From contig NC_091975.1 of assembly GCF_036711975.1 (NCBI RefSeq), forward strand, positions 2,501-66,500: 64,000 nt of DNA. Direction: 5' to 3'. This DNA is from Onthophagus taurus (taxonomy: Eukaryota; Arthropoda; Insecta; Coleoptera; Scarabaeidae). A program made the position numbers and the translations under genes. Below are positions 24,072-34,723 of the stretch, piece by piece (position 1 is the first letter of the stretch; the number at the start of each line of letters is the position of its first letter). The notes under the pieces were generated by a model, which was not told where the DNA came from, did no database searches, and was given only the letters and a program-made list of their open reading frames with translations.

Positions 24072-27000
24072 TTATTTAACATCGGAAATCTTCATAGTGA
24101 TTGTTTTCATCTCAGTGTATTCTTTTATTGAGTCTTCTCCCCTAAAACAAAAAAGATAATAATAAATACTAATTTATTTAAGAATTTCTTACAATTCTCT
24201 TCCTATTCCAGACTGTTTAAATCCTCCAAATGGAGCTTGTGGAATAACAGCATCATAACAATTTATCCTAAAAAAAATTAAATAAAAGTAACCATAGAAA
24301 ATATTGACACATTGCAAGCTATAAAAATGAGTGATGAATGCGAAGATGTCCCTTATAAGATTCCCAGTTATAAAATATACAAAGTAGAAGATGTCCCCTT
24401 ATTAATGAAAACTCAAAAAGCTTTACAAGCCCAAGGTTTATGCGATCCTTGGTTAAGAAACGAAGTTTGGAGATATACCGAAAAAGAATTTTTATCAGAA
24501 AAGTCTCGCTTTCGTAAAACCTTTTTTTCTGGGTTAGGAATCGGAATTGTTCTTACAATTTTAACCGTTGTCGGAACTACTTTTTATGAAAAATACACAA
24601 AAACAAGTGAAAACGAAGTATGCGATGCCGCTAATAATAATGAAACGTGTGATTCAATTAATAATGAGGTTAAACCAGAATTAAAGCAAGATTAGGTTGC
24701 TAATGTATTAATTAAAAATAAATGATTTACCAAACAGATCCCGCTTCAATAGCTTTAGCGAAAGTAAACGCTGTGTTAATATCTTTTGTAACAATGCCGG
24801 AAGCTAAACCGTATTGGGTATTATTAGCTCGCTCAATAACTTCTTCGAGAGTTTCAAACTTAAATATACTTTGCACGGGACCAAAAATTTCTTCTTTTGC
24901 GATTGTCATAGAATCTTGGACATCCGCAAAGACGGTTGGTTGTACAAAATATCCCTTGGATCCCCAACGTTCACCCCCCGTTAAACATTTAGCGCCTTCG
25001 CTTTTTCCAGAATTAATCAAACGAAGAACTTTATTGAACATTTTATCGTTAACTTGCGGACCTTGTTGAGTTCCCTCCACGAAAGGATCACCCAACTTTC
25101 TTTCTTTAGCTTTAGCAGCGGCTTTTTGGATGAATTCATTATAAATTTTTGATTGGACAAAAGTTCTAGATCCCGCGCAACAATTTTGACCGTGATTTGC
25201 AAATATTGCGTTATGTGCTATTTCAACAGCTTCATCAACTAAAATAATTTATTAAATTTAAATTTGTGTGTATGTTTGGTAGCATAATCTTACCATCGGC
25301 ATCATTACAAATAATTAACGGACTTTTTCCACCTAATTCTAAAGAAATTCTTTTCAAATTGGATTTTGAAGCATTTTCCATAATTAATCTTCCAACCTAA
25401 ATTGAAAACAAACACACCGCATAATTTTATAAATCGAGGACAAATATATCAATTTACGTTTGATAAATTACAGGAAATATTATCTATAAGTATTGAATAA
25501 CACGCAAACCTAAATTCAAGGTTGTTTTATTACCTCAACTGATCCAGTGAAAGCAACTTTATTAATATCAGGGTGTAAAGCGATAGCTGTCCCGGCTGTT
25601 GGACCATAACCAGGAACGACATTTATCACTCCTGGTGGAAAACCAGCTTCTTTCGATAATTGAGCAACGTATAAGGCGGTTAATGGTGTTAATTCGGATG
25701 GTTTTAAAACAATTGTACAACCAGCAGCTAATGCTGGGCCCCATTTCCACGCTAACATTAAAATTGGGTAATTCCATGGAATTATTTGACCAACAACTCC
25801 GACAGGTTCTAATCTGGTTATTGTAAAAAAGCCGTAATCAGATGGAACATGTTTTCCACTGATTTTATCGGCCATTCCAGCATAATATTTAAAAGTATCA
25901 ACAGCACAGAGAATATCAAAGGCGGAATCGGCAACCGGTTTTCCATTATCTAACGATTCCAAATCAGCTAAATACTCGGAATCTCTTTCCAAAAGAGAAG
26001 CAAGCTAAAAATACGTATTAAAGAGTTTGGTGAACATTAAAGTAAATTATTTAACACCTTTTGAAGTAAAACTCCTCGTTTTGAGGCGTCCATTTGTCGC
26101 CATTCTGAGTTTCTTTTAAAAGCATTTCTTGCTGCTCTAACTGCTAAATCAACATCGGCCTATAATTTATTAACAATAATTATATTTTAATTAAAATAGT
26201 TGTAATTGAATAAAATTACTTTATCTGCTTCTGAAACATCAATGATTTTTTCTTCAGTTGCTGGATTAATTGAAGCGAATTTTTTTCCGTTAATTGAATC
26301 CACGAATTCGTTGTTGATAAATAACTAAAAAAAGAACCAAAAAGTTGTTCTAAACGTTTTTACGTGCTTTATTACAATTTAATTGAGTGAAATTGGTTCA
26401 TAGAATTAGATATGGGAAAACAAGATACATCTCTGAAAGAGTGAAGACGTTGAGTTTACGACATTTGGCTGTCCTAAACTCTGTAAATAACTGATACTGC
26501 TTGTAGCGGTTGCAAAATAAACAGTTTTCCGTGTTTTATGATAGAAATTTATATCTATAGTTAAAAATCGTTGTGTTGAGAAGATCAATTCACATAAATT
26601 ACAAGGATTCACTCAACTTTTTATTTAAAATTATCTCGGAAAATATTTGTGTAAATTCCCATAATTGAGGTCAGTTAAAAAACCAGTTATGGTTATACGA
26701 TTTGATGAAAATTTTAAATCTAAATATTTACAAGTTATTTTTCTGTGCAACTTTGTTTTTTGAGTAAACGGGTTAAGAGGTTTGCAAATAATAATTGAAG
26801 GTTTGTTTTTGATTGAAATTGAAGTCTTGTATCAAGTCATAACAACGATATAAAGGACAATAAAACAATAATATCATTGAATTGATACCTAGTATACTGC
26901 TCGTTTTATAAATATTGAATAAGTGAAATACTGAGATAAAAATGGTATTTCTAAACCGGATGGAACTCTAAAGACTTGAGAAACTTATCTTGTATTACTC

Positions 27001-27086
27001 AACAAATGTAATTAATAACTTAATTATAATCAATAAATTCATAACATGATTACCTGCGTGTATTTAATTTTAACGTCTTTCGGCAT
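24072..27086 (-). CDS. Aldehyde dehydrogenase, cytosolic class 1-like
   Basis: Nine exons were placed: 27054-27086, 26220-26324, 26058-26159, 25534-26004, 25294-25396, 24731-25238, 24193-24267 and 24072-24141 carry the reading frame (eight coding joins, 488 aa). It begins [21 protein letters not shown] with no import signal, so it is probably cytosolic, as in ALDH1A types. Key parts are visible: [12 protein letters not shown], the cofactor-binding FTGSVE, the general-base Glu in [10 protein letters not shown], and the catalytic Cys in [11 protein letters not shown]. The ending [13 protein letters not shown] is also typical. It oxidises aldehydes with NAD(P)+. The intron at 24268-24730 contains the whole NDUFB3 gene on the other strand. 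Note: eight exons are listed and these close the frame. Confidence 0.94.
24327..24695 (+). CDS. NDUFB3: NADH dehydrogenase 1 beta subcomplex subunit 3, nested in ALDH intron
   Basis: A single exon of 122 codons begins at the ATG ([20 protein letters not shown]). The family core is clear: a [23 protein letters not shown] motif ([14 protein letters not shown]) followed by one membrane segment ([18 protein letters not shown]) and YEKY. The acidic C-terminal tail ([20 protein letters not shown]) is longer than in most NDUFB3 proteins. It is an accessory subunit of the complex I membrane arm. The gene, its leader and its tail fit within a 463-bp aldehyde dehydrogenase intron on the opposite strand, so promoter and 3' end must overlap host intron sequence. 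Confidence 0.9.
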   Translation: MSDECEDVPYKIPSYKIYKVEDVPLLMKTQKALQAQGLCDPWLRNEVWRYTEKEFLSEKSRFRKTFFSGLGIGIVLTILTVVGTTFYEKYTKTSENEVCDAANNNETCDSINNEVKPELKQD

Positions 27087-27486
27087 ATTGCTGTTATTAT
27101 TATTGAAAACGTTTATCACACGAAAGTTAAGATTAAACTGAAATAACACAGCGTTTCACTCCTCTTTATATACCCTGTATCTATCTCTGTTTAAAAGCTT
27201 AGATTTCCATTCATCCTTGTCTTATGGTATTAAAAATAGGACATACACGAATAAAGAATGAAAATTGTTTAAAATAATTAAAAAGTTTTAAAGTTTCAAC
27301 AAAACTTTTGCGCTTCATTTTAAATTATAATGTCTATAGGATTATTGATAAGGATTTTTTAGGTTTAATAATAATTTTAGGTTATCTTATTACAAGGTCA
27401 CATTTGTGGTTAAATGAAAAAGAATAAGATTATTTATATCTCAATACTTTTTAATATTTTCTTAAAATCTACGTTAAAAAGTTAAC
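27087..27486. other. Intergenic region upstream of ALDH, downstream of Relish
   Basis: Four hundred AT-rich bases. They hold the ALDH promoter region (minus strand) and the Relish 3' UTR side. A TATATA-like word lies near 27165. No further feature is seen. Confidence 0.5.
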
Positions 27487-30400
27487 TCAAAAATCGTCTT
27501 GTAAAGAAAAAACCATTTTGTCCATCGCAACAACTGCATTGTGTTCTTCCAAGTCTTCTAAGAAATTTCTTATATCGTAAAGATTGCAATCTTTTTCGGC
27601 GGTTTGTAATAATTGTTGCGATTTACTCTTTGCTTTTTCAAACATACTTGTATAAACAATATGTTGCATATCCAGTAGAAGGGCTAAGTTTTCCCACTTT
27701 CCTGATTCATCCAATAGTTGTGATACTTGCGTTAGACACTCGGAAGTAAATGTTTTTACGTTTTTATACATTTCTTGTAATTCTTCCGTACTGAATTTTT
27801 CTGGTTTGCATTCAACGAAATCGCATTCCATTTCATCTTCGGATTCTTGTTCTTCTTTTATATAAATTTCTGTGTTAAGCCCGCGTTCAAGCATTGCTTT
27901 TTCTAAAATATTCAATATTGTTATTGACTTTTTATCGTTTTCATCACCGGATGTAAGCCTTTTTGCCATTTGATATGGAGTCATATCGTTATAATTCATA
28001 CACATAAGATCAATTTTTGGTTTTTGAATTAAATATTTTAAGATATCAATCGCTTGTACGTCAATTGCTGTATGCAAAACGTTGTAACCGCATTTTTTAT
28101 CAATTACATTAATATCAGCACCATGTTCACATAATAATTTTACATAAACCAAGTTGCTTTTTGATACAGAGATTTGAAGAGCGGTTGCGGAATCGTTATT
28201 TTCAGCGTTGATTGGCAATTTCGTTAATTCTTTTGATCTTATTAATAAATCAACGATTGGGGGAGGGCTATTTTTTATTACGGCGAGATGTAAGGGGGTA
28301 TTTCCTTCGTTATCCAAAATGCTGAAATCTGGAGAGTATCGACAAATAATGTTTAAAATTTGTGGATTATTATGAATCGCTGCTAAATGTCCGATTGTGT
28401 GCCCATCGCGATTCGGTGCATTTAAAATTTGAAACTCACTATTTCGCTTTATTACCTCCAACCAACAATTTAATTTGTTTATGTTTCCACTTTTAACCAA
28501 TAAATGTAATGCACTGAAAAAATTAATTACATTAATTATTATCAATATTAAATAAATAGGTACATACTTTTCTTCATGAGTGGTAACGTGATCTTCAAAT
28601 AAACTAACAATCATACTAGCTATTAAATTAGAGCTTGGTTTAGTAGCTAAAAACGATTTAAATTCATCCTCGACCCTCTTAACAACCGCCTTTTCCTCCT
28701 CAGATAACCTCATTTCTTCAAATCCACCTACTAAAGAGTCACTATATTTTCCCTGGGAACTATCGGCGGCAAAATCTTCAGATCGAATTGATGGAAATTG
28801 ATCGGGATTCATCATATTTCTTTCAACCAACTGATAAAGCGCGTTGAACTCATCAGAATTAATTGAAGGAATTTCATTCGAATCGCCTAACGTAATCGGA
28901 ATTGGAGCAATTTTCTCACCGCTGCTATAAAAACTTTCATTTGAATTGAACGAATGCGACATACGACTCCTTTTCATTCCCGGTTGATAACTTGGACTTG
29001 GATAATACTTGAATTCGCGCGGTTCGCTTTTACTGTTATCAGTTTTTCGCATTAATTCAACATAAACCGTACGTTGCTCGGTTATTTGTTGATCCTTATA
29101 AGGAGGGGTACGAAAAACTATTGCGTATTGATGATGTACGTCTAATTCGGTGAATTTTCCATCGGCGCTCCATATTTCATAACCGTCTTCGTCAATTTCG
29201 TAAAATCGAATTCGAATATTTTCTGAAATAATTTTTTTTAGAGCAAGTTTATATAATATTGCAAATTTAACGTACTTTTGGTGACTTTTTCCACCAACAT
29301 AAAAATTTCCGTGTTTCCTTTAGCTGGGCTACAATTACAACTCATTCGGACAATTTTTAATTCCCCAGTTAAAGCACTTTCTAAATTAAAAAAAAATAAA
29401 ATAAAATTATTATTTCAAATTATATTTATATTAAGGCTATAGTGTCAAGGTCGAAAATTGAATTTCAATAGAACGCGTTTACCGTTTGATATATGTAGCC
29501 CAAAAAAATTTCAAATAAATAATGTATAGAAAGACGACCACACGGTGAGATATTTAAATAACTGCTGATAATAACGGAGATTAAGAAGAGTTTCGAAACC
29601 GAGTCCTTGGCGCCGTAGATAATAATTTTCCTTAACATTAGTGAAAAGGCTCAGCACTTACTATGGACTCCAAGCGATTCCAAGACATATAGACGGTGTG
29701 GAAAAAAAAAATGAAAAAAGCAATTATGGCGCATACTCTCATATGATCTCCACCAATGAAAATCCTCGACACGAGTGCTGCCCACAGGGAAAAGAGAGCT
29801 GGTGAGTGTGGCAGAAACGAACACCCTACTCCATACACCCATGTATCTGAATGACTGCAACAAACTTGAAGGGGTGATTCTTTAGTGAATTTTAAGGGTA
29901 CTTTGATATATGAACCATGGGCAACTTCGGCTCCCCTAAGGAGCTACACTCCTCCAAAAATGGCGGAAAATTTTGGTTTAATTTTTTTATCTCAAAAACC
30001 ATAAACGCTAGGAAAATGAAATTTGGGGAATATGTTTAACTTATAAAAGGGCACGTTTTGACCCTATTTGTACTTTCAACCTACCCTTCTAAACTACTAA
30101 ACGTAACCACCCCCGTTCAATTTATGCCTAGATTTTTTGATGCAGATGGTAAATACATTTAAAAAAAATTTACATAGGTAGATGAAAGTATCCTAAAACT
30201 TTTTTGTCTCTTTAAAATTTTTCCAAAAACGACTAATTTTTGAGAAAAAAAATAATAAAGCAAACACTGCCCGTTAAACAACGAGGTTGTTGATCAAAAG
30301 TTGGAATGAATTTTTATTGAAAAAATCTTAGTAGGCTTTGCAATCTTTGTCAGAAATATTTTTGACGTTTAAATGTCAGTGTTTTTCTCACTATTATCAT

Positions 30401-32570
30401 TGTTTTTCAAATAAAGTTCTATCGCATTTACGCTCGTTCACTCGACGTTTCATAATTTTAAATGAAACAATAATAATAGTAAGAAAACCACTGATATTTA
30501 AACGTCAAAAATATTTCTTGCAAAGATTGCAAAGCCTACTAAGATTTTTTCATTAAAAATTCATTCCAACTTTCGATTAACAACCCTACAGCTTAACAGT
30601 TAGTGTTTGCCGAATTAATTTTTTTCTCAGAAACTATCAACTTTTCGAAGAACATCAGAGAGGCAAAAAAGTTTTAGAATATTTTCATCTATCTAAATAA
30701 AATATTTCCAATGTATTTATCACCGTCATAAGAAAAATCTAGACAAAAATTGAACGGGGGTGGTTATGTTTAGTAACTTAGAAGAGTAGGTTGAAAGTAC
30801 AAATAGGGTCAAAACGTGCCCTATTATGAGTTAAACATATTCCCCAAATTTCATTTTCCTAGCGTTTATGGTTTTTGAGAAAAAAAAGTTAAACCAAAAT
30901 TTTCCGCCATTTTTGGAGGGGTGTAGCTCCTTAAGGGAGCCGAACTCGCCCATGGTTCATATATCAAAGTACCCTTAAAATTCACTAAAGAATTACCCCT
31001 TGAAGTTTGTTGCAGTCATTCAGATACACCCTGTATATGAAGATTTATCAAGGGATGAATTACTGCAAAGATATTTAGGTGGCCACACGCAAAATGCAAA
31101 TGAAAGCTTTAATTCCACAATTTGTTCCTACACATTTGCACTCAGGACATAATGTAACTCCAGACGTAATGCCATTAGAATCACCAAAGTCTCAAATTTG
31201 ACGTTTTCAACTAAAAAATAGGTTACAACTCAAGATTTTGGAATAATGGAACAATTTGATATAGACAAAAAGTATTGTAAAATGTCTTATGAATCATTAA
31301 TTAATAAATTACCAAAATCCCTGTTTTATTAGATATTTACTGATGAAGACGCCACTTTACTATTCCCATGTTTTCCTATATTCTCCATTTTTTAATGGGT
31401 AATATATGTCTATGATCCAGAAATAAGCCCCATCTCCTAGGTCCCTCACAAACTCTGTGACCATGAGACTATAGCCTTAATTTAAACTTTAAAACCTACT
31501 TAAATTGTTGATTTCATGTGAATACACCGGTTCGCAAATGGGTATTAAAACTCCATCTTTCGGTCGTTCTGTAAAAGCATCAAATCTCAAACAAACGATG
31601 TTCATATTGATTGATTTGGATTCTTCTTCTGCTTCATGTCGTATTGAGGCTTTCTCATCTCGTCTTAGTTTCCTTTTACCTTCTTTTCTTGCAATCTCTT
31701 CTTCTTTTAAAAATTCTTTTTTTCTGCATAATTCATCTATTAAATTCTTTTTCGCTGTATGAATGATTCCCATCGAGTGAAAGCTGTGTAATAAAAATTA
31801 AAACATAAATATTATATACTCTTTTAAACAGGAATAAAATTTACATAGCTGTATACTCCTCGGTTCCTCCAACGGTTGTAGCATGTGGATCATCGACTTC
31901 TTCGTTTCCCATTTTTTTGATTAATCGATGCGGATGAGGTTGCCTTTCTTTTGACGATGAGTGATATTGATATAAAGAGCATCTAACGATGGCTGAGCCG
32001 GAATAATTTTGTAACTGAAATGATTACAAATAGAAATTAATACAGATTAGGAGCTTACAATAAAAATTTTACCTCAACGGATGGAAATGTTTGTCTCCGT
32101 GTTTTATCGCTACTAATTCCATTAAGACTTCCGTGAGTACCAGCCATTTCGGATTTATATCGAAATCGAAATTTACCAATTGGTTGTTCTTTGATAACCA
32201 AAAAAGGTTTTTTTTCATCTAAAATAAATATTTCAAAAAAAAAAAAAAATTTTTAAAGTTATTTTAATAAAATTTACCCAATGTAACATATTGATTTTCA
32301 AAATTATATTGATTTTCTATGTTAAAGTTATCAATATTCATAGGAGTACCAGTATTAAGAACATAATAACTTGAACCTCCCGGAGGTGATGTTGCCATAA
32401 AAGAATGAGGTGAGTCTTCACTTGAAGAAGGTGGTGTGTAAGGATTGAAATTCATCTCTAAAACAAATCATTCTTATTAATATCAATCATATAAATAAAA
32501 TTCATACACATAAAATGCGTTTTAATGAAAAATTACCAGAATTTGTAGGATCAATTATAGTTTCGTACAT
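27487..32570 (-). CDS. Rel: Relish-type NF-kB precursor (Rel homology plus ankyrin repeats)
   Basis: Nine exons (32537-32570, 32278-32457, 32073-32218, 31845-32014, 31500-31783, 29276-29380, 28568-29222, 27487-28513; phases close over these eight coding exons) give 866 aa. The DNA-contact loop is FRFRYKSEMAGTHGSL near residue 90, with Ser where Dorsal-type proteins have Cys. The dimerisation (IPT) domain starts near 270 (LKIVRMSCNCSP). A basic KRSRM near 390 can serve as nuclear signal. Ankyrin repeats run from about 525 to 720 (GHTIGHLAAIHNN, GNTPLHLAVIKN, GYNVLHTAI). In Drosophila, Relish is cut by Dredd and drives Imd-pathway antimicrobial genes. No exact LQHD site is seen; the acidic linker near 440-470 is a candidate. 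An intron of 2.1 kb holds a large foldback element. Confidence 0.95.
29843..31034. mobile_element. Large foldback (long inverted repeat) element in a Relish intron
   Basis: The left half from 29843 (GTATCTGAATGACTGCAAC) recurs inverted up to 31027 with only scattered differences. The arms are about 550 bp and almost meet near 30430, so the element is nearly a complete palindrome. The right end adds ACACCCTGTA. There is no coding potential. The arms include stretches such as ACTTTGATATATGAACCATG and GTTTATGGTTTTTGAG. Transcribed with Relish, it could fold into a very long hairpin. Confidence 0.88.
31037..31150 (+). mobile_element. Transposase-like fragment (THTQN.NES motif)
   Basis: A plus-strand reading contains LLQRYLGGHTQNANESFNST, a motif block I associate with Mutator-like transposase genes common in insect genomes. 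Only some 35 codons survive, next to the foldback element and inside the Relish intron. The family assignment is tentative. Confidence 0.45.
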
Positions 32571-32774
32571 CTTAACCTCACTTTGATCACTATGTACGCT
32601 TTAAAAACTTTTAAATGAGATTAAATTACAGCGTTATTACTTTTAAAACGATGCGAATGAAAGTCGAAGTAAAAATGAATTACTTACCGAACGTTTTAGG
32701 AAATGTGTCAGCGTAGGTTCTTCCCCTTTCTTTATGAAAACGTTGCTCGTTATGGACGGGGAAAGGGAGGAAGG

Positions 32775-32784
32775 AAAAATCCCC
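32775..32784 (-). promoter_or_regulatory. Candidate kB site upstream of Relish
   Basis: GGGGATTTTT on the minus strand matches the insect Relish-type consensus GGGGATTYYT exactly. It lies about 205 bp upstream of the Relish start codon, within a G-rich patch that also has GGGGAAAGGG on the other strand. Its position suggests that Relish or Dorsal-type factors regulate this promoter. Confidence 0.55.
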
Positions 32785-33369
32785 AGATACGTTCGCGTTA
32801 TTACGCAGTTGATGATTAAGATTCAAACAACTGGTATTGTTTTATTTTTATATTTTATCTCGGTAAGATAATCAATTCGTGAACTAATTTACAGAAAAAT
32901 TCTTTTCTGATTATCAGATTAACCCAATATTTTAATTAATTTGACATTTATTTTTATTTTCAGGTTATGATTTAATTGAATTTGATTTTTGTATAAAATT
33001 TATATGGTTTCTTTGAAAATTATTAAATAAACTAATATAATATATTTAATAATCATTTTATTATAAATAATGACCTCAATATTACGTAAACAAGGTTATA
33101 GTTGGTAATAAAAATTCAGTTGGTAATGCTGAACAACCTATCTTATTGACATAGTAATATTGTAATTATTGTAGCAGCTAGTTAATAGATGGCGCCACTT
33201 CATGATCTTTGGTGCTTCTCAAAATTGTATTAAGTTTGGAAATTTTTTGAGGATTTATTTATTATGTGATAAGCGCCTAACAAGTTAATAACTTTAAAGC
33301 AGATGTTTCCAAGAAAATTCAAAGATCAAAAAGCATCCGTTCATCGGTGTTAATTAAATTAAAACTAGA

Positions 33370-33560
33370 TCTAACACAAATGCCGGGTTTTCATTAGTAG
33401 AATTAGTGTTAAAGTAATTGGCGTTAAGACAACTACAGAGAAGACATAGAACTAAACATTTGGGTTTAACCGTCTTAAGAGACGTACGGCTCAACCCGAA
33501 TGTTTCTAATTCTAGGTTTAGTGTTAGTTCTAGTGATAATGCTAGTGTTAATTGTTAGAA
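33370..33560. repeat. Dispersed repeat with palindromic core, copy at 33.4 kb
   Basis: It contains the imperfect palindrome AACATTTGGGTTTAACC ... CAACCCGAATGTTT around AGAGACG, flanked by TAGTGTTAGTTCTAGTG words. The same arrangement is found at 49.4 and 60.5-61.0 kb and in part at 11.0 kb. A Tc1-like element follows it directly. Confidence 0.7.
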
Positions 33561-33571
33561 ATTCATTCATC

Positions 33572-34120
33572 TACAGTGGCGGACAAAAGTCTTCATACAG
33601 CATTGAATTTTGAGGTTTTTGTAGAACGTAATAACATAACAGACATACAGCTCAATAGCTACATACTAAAAATAATACAAAAGTTTACATACAAAGTAGT
33701 TTTTAAGATGAAAAATCCATTAGAAAATTCATTATCGCGTAGAACTCTTTGTAGGGTTCTTGGATGTAGGCACTGACTTATTAGATACAGTCGTGATGTG
33801 GTCAGCTAATTTTGGTTCGCTAACTCTAGGGTTTGAATGAATCAGTCCCATTGTAATTTTTGCCGATATTCTGTTTTAACTTATTGTTAGATTTACAATT
33901 TTGGCAATTTCGCCGTAAGATTTCTTTCCTTTTCGATGTTTTATCACCAATTTTCTAATTTCAACAGAAATTTCTTTTCGAGATGACATTTTGCGGCCAG
34001 TTAGAACTTGTGAATAAATAAGTATCTCTAATCACATTGTAAAACAAATTTTCTATTATCTTATGTTTTACAAAAACCTCATAATTCAATGCTGTATGTA
34101 GACTTTTGTCCGTTACTGTA
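33572..34120 (-). mobile_element. Tc1-like DNA transposon, internally deleted
   Basis: Ends match as inverted repeats of about 50 bp: TACAGTGGCGGACAAAAGTC on the left and, mirrored, TACAGTAACGGACAAAAGTC on the right. A TA duplication is consistent. On the minus strand a frame beginning MSSRKEISVEIRKLVIKH and GKKSYGEIAKIVN is the first helix-turn-helix of a Tc1 transposase (residues about 1-38). The catalytic DDE part is absent, so the copy is about 549 bp and non-autonomous. Confidence 0.88.
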
Positions 34121-34723
34121 TATTGATGCTGTAGCTGTTGTGGTGTTATTAATTTATCCTAGATTTAAAGGGAGCTTATGAGTTATAACTTTGTTTTGAT
34201 GATGTGTTGGAAGTTAATGTTGTCACTCATTAAAAACTGGGGAATACATCAAAAATATAAAGTATTCTAAAGTACATAAATATAAAGTATTTTATAAATA
34301 AAACAAATTAGTACTTATCTTAAATCCTATAAACAATTTGTATTCTTTCAACAAAATACATCAATATAACGTACACACACGACGAGCACGTGCTTCAATG
34401 ATCATCGATCTTGCGTAATACAGAAGACTGAAAGAGCTACAGCGAAGGCTTGCTCTTTGCCGTTTTCAGCGAGCTTTCAGTTGCTTGTTCGCGATCGCCG
34501 CAAACGGTTCTATTTCATCTAAAAACAAGTTTTTACGAGAATTCAAATATTAACTGAGTAAACTTTATTTATTAAACTAATAAGAGTTAAAAGTGATGAA
34601 GTTTTAATTTATTCAACAATGTTTTCGACATTTTTATTTCTTGTGTGGTTTAAATGACATTTGAAATTAATAAAATTAATAAGTGAAAAAATTAATTGGT
34701 TGAAATAATAGTTAATGTTAAAA

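Larger units (their letters stand above)
32571..34723. other. Intergenic region, Relish and arrestin upstream DNA
   Basis: Divergent promoters flank a repeat-rich middle: a dispersed-repeat copy (33370-33560) abuts a Tc1-like remnant (33572-34120). Nearer the arrestin start, 34370-34520 is richer in GC, with GCGATCGCCG, and may be its core promoter or first non-coding exon. No other gene is visible. Confidence 0.55.
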
